64,000 nucleotides of DNA from Patiria pectinifera (taxonomy: Eukaryota > Echinodermata > Asteroidea > Valvatida > Asterinidae): contig CM057135.1 in the NCBI GenBank assembly GCA_029964075.1, positions 31,919,366 to 31,983,365 of the forward strand, read 5' to 3'. The notes under the pieces were generated by a model. That model saw only the letters and a list, made by a program, of their open reading frames with translations, was not told where the DNA came from and made no database searches. This document shows positions 58,390 to 64,000 of this stretch, piece after piece. A program made the translations under genes and the position numbers. Positions within the stretch are counted from its first letter, which is position 1. Each line of letters begins with the position of its first letter.

Positions 58390-59427
58390 TTACATGTCAT
58401 GTTCTATAGCATTGAGTGCCGAGATGGCGGCAAAACCAGCCACGATAAAGACAAATTTGAGCAAGCCGTCTTTCTTGGAGTTAAGTTCATGGGGTAGAAT
58501 CTCAATGAAAGTGACAAACATGAAAGTACCGGTAGCCAAAGCCTGTAGAATGGCATTGATCATGAGGCTTGATCCAGGCACAGCTTTCTGTTGGTTACGA
58601 GTGGACATGGCTATGGGTATTCCAATGGCTACGCCTAGTGGTGACATCAAGGCGAAGGCGACGCAGTAGACTGTCTTGGCCGTGTGGCTAGCGTAAGTCT
58701 GAGCAAAGCTGATTGAGATGGTAAATGCCTCTATGCCTTTGTGTAGAGCAATAGCGATGAAGATATCAATGACATCTTTACGAGTGAGTTGTAGCCCGAT
58801 GGCAAGGCCTTCGAAGATGGAGTGAAGAGAGAGGGATATGAGGAGAATGACAGCCCGGAGTGTGGTGAGGCGTACGGGGAGGTTCAGCGGATCATCCTCG
58901 GTGGAGCTAGCCGGGGTTAACGCCGTCTTGTCCCCCGCGTCATCGATGTCGGGCTCCGCTGCTACTGACTTAACGTCAGACTTCGATTTTGGAGATGTTT
59001 CATTGGTGTATGTTTTATCACTCGGACTGCGATCCTTGTCAGCGAAGGCAGCTTCTTCTGATGCTTCATCATTGTTACCTAGTCTTTCCTGACACAGGTA
59101 AACAATCTGCTCAACGAAGACGATCAAGAAGAACCCACATGCTGCAATCAACTCGGCCCAGTTGAAATGATACATCATGTTTTGCATCTTGAATGCATCT
59201 ATCAAGAGTCTACGAGACTCCGGAAGGAGGTGAATCAGCGCGATCCCCATGAAGACCCCACCGGCGAACGCGTTGAGCCAGCCCACGACGCGTCTCAGTC
59301 GTGCTCGGTGCTTGGGGTCTGTCATGGAGGACTTGGAGAACAGACATACTGGGGCAAGCCCAAAGAGCAAAGCTGCGCCCAGAAGGATGAAGATGGCTAC
59401 AACTTTGATTTCCGTGGCCTGCAACAT
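58390..59427 (-). CDS. ZIP family zinc transporter (ZIP1/2/3 subgroup), uninterrupted frame
   Basis: Membrane carrier of the SLC39 family that moves zinc into the cytosol. The 345-residue frame has no intron. Predicted membrane spans are 7-30, 47-68, 90-111, 190-213, 218-241, 251-273, 287-310 and 323-341, the eight expected. The loop between spans 3 and 4 (112-187) is long, acidic and Ser/Thr-rich but lacks the His-rich motif common in this loop. Span 4 carries HSIFEGLAIG with metal-site H202 and E206. Span 5 carries HKGIEAF with H229 and E233. Span 7 has GTFMFVTFIEILPHEL, a signature of the ZIP1-3 subgroup. Length is close to human ZIP1 (324) and ZIP3 (314). The start is the first in-frame ATG, TTGCC before it. 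Which of ZIP1, 2 or 3 is the direct orthologue cannot be told from the sequence alone. Confidence 0.92.
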   Translation of the reverse strand: MLQATEIKVVAIFILLGAALLFGLAPVCLFSKSSMTDPKHRARLRRVVGWLNAFAGGVFMGIALIHLLPESRRLLIDAFKMQNMMYHFNWAELIAACGFFLIVFVEQIVYLCQERLGNNDEASEEAAFADKDRSPSDKTYTNETSPKSKSDVKSVAAEPDIDDAGDKTALTPASSTEDDPLNLPVRLTTLRAVILLISLSLHSIFEGLAIGLQLTRKDVIDIFIAIALHKGIEAFTISISFAQTYASHTAKTVYCVAFALMSPLGVAIGIPIAMSTRNQQKAVPGSSLMINAILQALATGTFMFVTFIEILPHELNSKKDGLLKFVFIVAGFAAISALNAIEHDM

Positions 59428-60361
59428 GGCAAGCCAACCAGTCTCTCAATCTTAATGTTCAAATTGACACTGCTTTGGCAGGGAATCCGTTTGATCAGAT
59501 CGAAGAGTTCGCTGTATGATGAACATGTAATGATCGAAATTGCACCGACCAAAATTGCACGGCGCACCGATAGCCAATCAGTAGTGTCGTCTCGTCAATT
59601 ATTCAACAAAATACTGCAGAGTTTCTGAAAATATTGTGGAATCACCGTTCAATATTGTATCATCATTCATGGCCATAGGCGCAGCACCTGTTGCACTGAT
59701 GGTATTAATAGAAACAACAATAATTGCTTTGTGTGCTACACAAAAATTGGATCATTACTTTAGCGATGGTTATTATAAATTATTGTATTGTTGCTGGTAT
59801 TGCATTAACAGCATATGTCGCAAGTGCTTTGAATCTAAATTCGTACGTAGACATATTATAATGGCCTCCTCTATCTTCGTGTTTTTGTAATACAACCAAA
59901 GGTCATATAAAGCTCTTACATATTACATCCATATGTAAGAAAAAGATATGCAATGGAAAGTGTGAGAAAATGATGAAAATATGAATCAAAGTATGAATCG
60001 ATGTATGCAGTTACTTATTTTTGACTATTGGGTATGGAAAACACGAATGCTCTATCTGTTGAACCTGTGTGTATTTACATGTGCTAAATATTTACAGGAA
60101 AACTATCTTGGGTACTTTGTACGCATCACTGTATTGACTTCTTCGTCGCCATATGGTGTCTGATTGGTAAACAGTATCCGAGTACCTGCTTTAGCAAAAG
60201 AGTAAACGCGTTGATATAATTCACTGCTGTGAAAACTGCTCTCGTTAAATTTTACCTGCCAGTTTTTGGCAGAGTTCAAGAGAGGGCGCTTCATCCGGAA
60301 ATACTTTATTTTGAATGAAGTAAGGCCGGCGTTTCCCATCCTCTGTGTTTATAGAGGATCC
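59428..60361. other. Spacer between ZIP and ASIC-like genes
   Basis: It contains the ZIP 5' UTR or promoter on the left (near 59428-59600) and the 3' UTR of the ASIC-like gene on the right. A short plus-strand frame at 59636-59890 is unsupported. No conserved feature was recognised. Confidence 0.4.
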
Positions 60362-63300
60362 CTAATGTACATCCACCACTCCCCTCACTCGGTTTCTCTT
60401 CAGTCGTTTGACCTCTCGATTCTTCATTAGATAGGTTGCTGTGGTAACCAAGATGAAGTCCAAAAACTCGAACATTGTGATTAGACTGGCGCCTATGAGG
60501 AGGCCCATATAACCGCCAATGCTACCTGTAAAAGGAACCAGACATGTTTACAAGTAGGCCTATAAATTTTCTAGTTAGAAAGAAATCATACATTTCGGGA
60601 TGATAAATTAGTACAGATAAAAAAAAAGTCGTTCATGCACTCACTTTGTAAATTTGTGAATTCGTAGGAAGGGATTTCTTGTATCTTCTGGAAGCTGAGT
60701 TCTTCGAAGTAGATTCTAACATCCAGCACGTTTTTCCTGTGTTTCAAAAATGACCAGAGATGAACTTATTTTAACCAGTAGCACCTCCCCCCCCCCAAAA
60801 AAAAGTACCCACTTTTAGGGGGGGGTAGGTAAACGTTTCATATCATATATATAACATTACTCGCCAGTCTCAGAGTGGCTTGAACTTTGACAACAAAATA
60901 ACAAACTTTTTGTTAATGAATGAATTGTATCAACAACAGCAAAATTATATTATGAATGATGGTTTAAATGTTTTAATCTGCAACCGTGTCTGTATAGTGC
61001 AGACAGCAGAGGGCGCTATTAAATGCTGATTGCTACCTCATGAACTTGTCCTGTACGCGTCCTGTACTATACTGCGCGCGAAACGATTCGCAATGCCTGG
61101 ACGAAATTCACGTTCTGAAACGAGCGTTCTTTGGAGTATGCACAGTGGACAGCAACCATTTATAGTAGCTATGAAAATTTTACTTGGACATTTTAGCTAT
61201 GGAGACATTTTGGAGAATAAAATACATGTAGTTTCAACCGTGGCGCTTTCATGCATCTTCTGCGTCAGTCAAAAGACTGGCGTCTCGTTACCTAAATTGC
61301 GTTCACGTCGAAGAAAGCGTCAGGAAACCATTCTATTATTGTCTCACCTGATGTCACTCTCAGTGCGGTTGGTCATCTGTGTAAGTTCTTCTAAGTGATG
61401 TTGACCGGGATAATAGGCGAAGGATACACGAGTGTCATAGATGGTGAGATTGCAGGGAACTTGACAGTCATAAGACTTGTCTTTGGCGGCGAAGTTGGCT
61501 GCAAGAAGAAGGAATGATATGCTTGGTTTTATTGGGATGTAGTTGCCAAGGAGATCGCGTCGTCATCGCAGGTCTTCACACGCCATGGCCAGTACAAATC
61601 TGGTGAGTTATACTTGAATTGAATGAAAATGTTCATTTTATCTTAAAAGGTAAATGTAGTTTGTTGATTTCATCACAGATGCAAAGCCTACCGACGATTT
61701 GCCAGCAGAGGCGGGCACGGGGCAGCAAAATGAAATTACTACCAGAAAAAAAACACCCCATTCTCACCTCGCAAAGTCCACTTTCCACTTTATGCTCGCT
61801 AAATATAGATTCTAAACTTCATTTCACACAACTGAGAAAACCAATCCGGTGTTTATCAGAGTCGAACAGGAGAAATAAAACTATACCGATTCTTTTGGAC
61901 AGGCCTGCAATATACAAACCGTAAAACTTAAAAGGGCCCGACATTTAAATCCCGGCCGAATCTTCAGGCAAAATGACTTACGAAAGCACAAATTGATGAA
62001 AGTGATAAAAACATGTCATGTTTACCCTCAGCTGGCAGTAAACAGGTGTAATATTTAGACAAGGGACACTCGTCCTCGTCTTCATCTTCTGAAATAAGAA
62101 AATAAATTGTGAACGTTTATTAGATGAGACCTACTGTTTATGGTGAGACCTATATATACACTAGCCAATAACTTCCTATTATACAGTCTCCCAGGATGCG
62201 TGCAGAATTTATGGACATAAAAAGCAGACAATTTTAAACCACATTCTTGAGGTTTCTTTCTTCGTGCTTTACAACAGCCTATCGTTTCAATATCTTGATT
62301 GGTTAAATTGACAACTTTTTCTTTGTTTATCTCGATAAATTGTTCAGAATTGAACAAGCGTTAAACTTTCTTCCTCTACATCAGAATAACTGTACAGAGT
62401 TTTCTTCCGTACCTGGGTGTCTCATGTCTCTGCAGCCGCATCTTTCCTGGATGTTCTCAATCCTGTGTTCGTACTGACACATCGGAACTGTGTAATTGTT
62501 AGAAAACCTCAGATCACCATCAGTGCAGTTAGATTCGTAGGGTTCCTTCAAATTCAAAACCTAGAAACACAACATTAAAATTCCCAAAGTTCAATTCAAT
62601 CTGCAGCCTGACTTTCTTGTCTCAGTCTTGTCTAAGTCTTGTCTAAGAACCATCGGTTGTACTTGTTACATTCAATATGAAGCGTACTTGGTTGTGACTG
62701 TTTTAGAGTTCTCTTAAGTCATCGAAAGTGAAATAAAAACCTATTATAACACAAGAAAGTAATCAATGAGCTAAAATATAACTGAATCAAAGCTTTACCG
62801 TCTTTACGCGGATTTACACCAATGTTGAGATAAATTTATTCATTTCCACATGATATTAACATGATGATTTCCGGCAGTGTAGCACTTATCCTAATTTTTC
62901 ATTTTGTCAAAAGTAGAATGGAAAACGAACTTTTCATGCCGACGTACCTGTTTTATTTCAACTCCAACTAGTGTTTCATAGCCCGGCGAGACGGCGATTC
63001 CCAATTCTTTCACAAGAGGGCGCTGTCCTTGAGGGTGAACCAGTAACTACATTAAACATACACGGAACCTTAAAACATTAACATCATGACATAAAAAGAT
63101 GGGGTGTGCATTCTAGACTTTCTGGCATGTATTGCCTTAATTAAAAACATGCGCGTCACGTGCAGTAGATAATTATTAAGGACAATAGTTTATTTGAACA
63201 ACTGATTTACCCTAATTGTCGACCGGCATGTATTGCCTTAATTAAGAACATGCGTATCACGTGCGGTAATTATTACATACAGTAAAGGTAATGATAAATA

Positions 63301-64000
63301 ATATATATACCCTAATGGATTTACCCTAAATTTCGACCACATTTCCTGGTTTCTACCCATCAACAAATTATAAACTGTTGCCTTGTTAACTGTTGCCTGG
63401 TTACGCCATGGTTACGCCGCCAAAAAAAGTGTCAGGTCATTCATTATTAGGCCTTGATGAATTGCCAAGCGTTCTGCTGCGAGATTGTTCAAATGTTTGC
63501 AGTTCCTTTGATCGAGGGCTTTTAGCGTCAGTGTATATTGGTATAGTTTGAGTTGATTAAGTAATATATTTTCAATTAAGGTTCCGTTCTTATGGTTTAA
63601 TCCTACGCGAAACGTTTTTTTCTTTTTATAAGTTCATACAACGATAATCATGATGGGTTAGTCCACCGGTTTAACATTTCGAAAATTGTGCATTAATAGA
63701 CTTTCTGCGACTAAGTTAAAAGAATTTTTTAATATATTTTTTTTTTCTTTACCATACCAGGTCCATAAAGCCTGAGCATCTCAAATTGACATATCGGAAT
63801 CCTGCATTTTTTTTTAAGACTTATTTCTGCGGCACTGATTTTTTTTAAATTCTTGATAAGTTAACTCCTTTACCATTATTGGTTTTAAAAATTGCAACGA
63901 ATCCCTCATAATTCTATCCGTAAGGACCAATAAAAAAACAGCATTTATTTGTGTGTATACTGTACCTTAATTCCTGCAGCATTATTCTCTCCAAAGATAT
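60362..64000 (-). CDS. Acid-sensing-type DEG/ENaC channel, C-terminal part
   Basis: Trimeric amiloride-sensitive cation channel family. The gene runs off the right edge, so the first membrane span and N-terminal half are missing. Minus-strand exons: 64000-63966 (partial), 63046-62948, 62560-62413, 62088-62026, 61498-61348, 60736-60645, 60525-60362; all phases agree, giving the last 249 residues. Extracellular landmarks in order are NNAAGIK, ELGIAVSPGYETLVG, the Cys-rich stretch with ERCGCRDM, KYYTCLLPAE and CQVPCNLTIYD. The last span starts IGGYMGLLIGASLITMFE, containing the GAS selectivity-filter motif, followed by a short basic cytoplasmic tail (VKRLKRNRVRGVVDVH). The arrangement fits ASIC-like rather than epithelial ENaC subunits. 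ASIC-specific function (proton gating) cannot be judged without the missing part. An acidic insertion (EDEDEDEC) follows the RHP of the third exon listed. Confidence 0.9.
63124..63341. repeat. Two-copy ~101-base direct repeat in ASIC-like intron
   Basis: Units start at GGCATGTATTGCCTTAATTA (63124 and 63225). Each carries AACATGCG, a TCACGTGC E-box-like site and ends GATTTACCCTAA(T/A)T(G/T)TCGACC. The second unit has an AT-rich insertion. Confidence 0.75.

Noticed and set aside
58838..59628. Plus-strand frames of 84 and 153 codons opposite the ZIP gene
   Set aside because: Antisense shadows of the ZIP coding sequence without domain features.

Overview
This is a eukaryotic nuclear window with intron-rich protein genes in AT-rich DNA. 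It is dense in foldback elements, tRNA-derived repeats and short tandem arrays. The gene content is a ciliary dynein assembly factor, an ING-type PHD reader, mitochondrial cysteinyl-tRNA synthetase, a ZIP zinc transporter and an acid-sensing-type DEG/ENaC channel. This points to a ciliated metazoan, and the gene pairing and repeat style suggest an invertebrate deuterostome, perhaps an echinoderm or relative. That placement is inference. Exon models were built by eye from GT/AG sites and reading-frame phase.

Layout. 1-9.6 kb has no recognisable protein gene. It holds a candidate promoter and first exon near 2-2.9 kb, nested duplications (3.4-7.1 kb), an inverted pair of dispersed repeats, and a TTAA-flanked 507-bp MITE. 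9.6-19.7 kb is a locus of about eleven related exon-sized modules, each with splice-like borders. It is flanked by two paralogous blocks carrying pentanucleotide (CGATA) arrays and hairpin units. 19.8-25.2 kb is DNAAF6 (+). 25.2-28.8 kb is gene-poor. 29.4-32.7 kb is an unrecognised basic coiled-coil protein (+) with two possible C-termini. 35.1-36.8 kb is ING1/2 (-) and 37.8-45.3 kb is CARS2 (+), head to head across about 1 kb. 47.8-54.5 kb is a partial gene (+) of unknown identity, interrupted by a 500-N assembly gap and carrying a 1.37-kb tandem duplication in its first intron. 58.4-59.4 kb is a ZIP transporter (-) with an unbroken reading frame. 60.4-64 kb is the C-terminal part of an ASIC-like channel (-), running off the window.

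The protein genes do not form one pathway. The clearest functional arrangement is the divergent ING1-CARS2 pair, which matches the human neighbourhood and may share a promoter. The least explained part is the 9.6-19.7 kb exon-module locus, which looks like a rapidly duplicating, mostly non-coding (or decayed coding) transcription unit.
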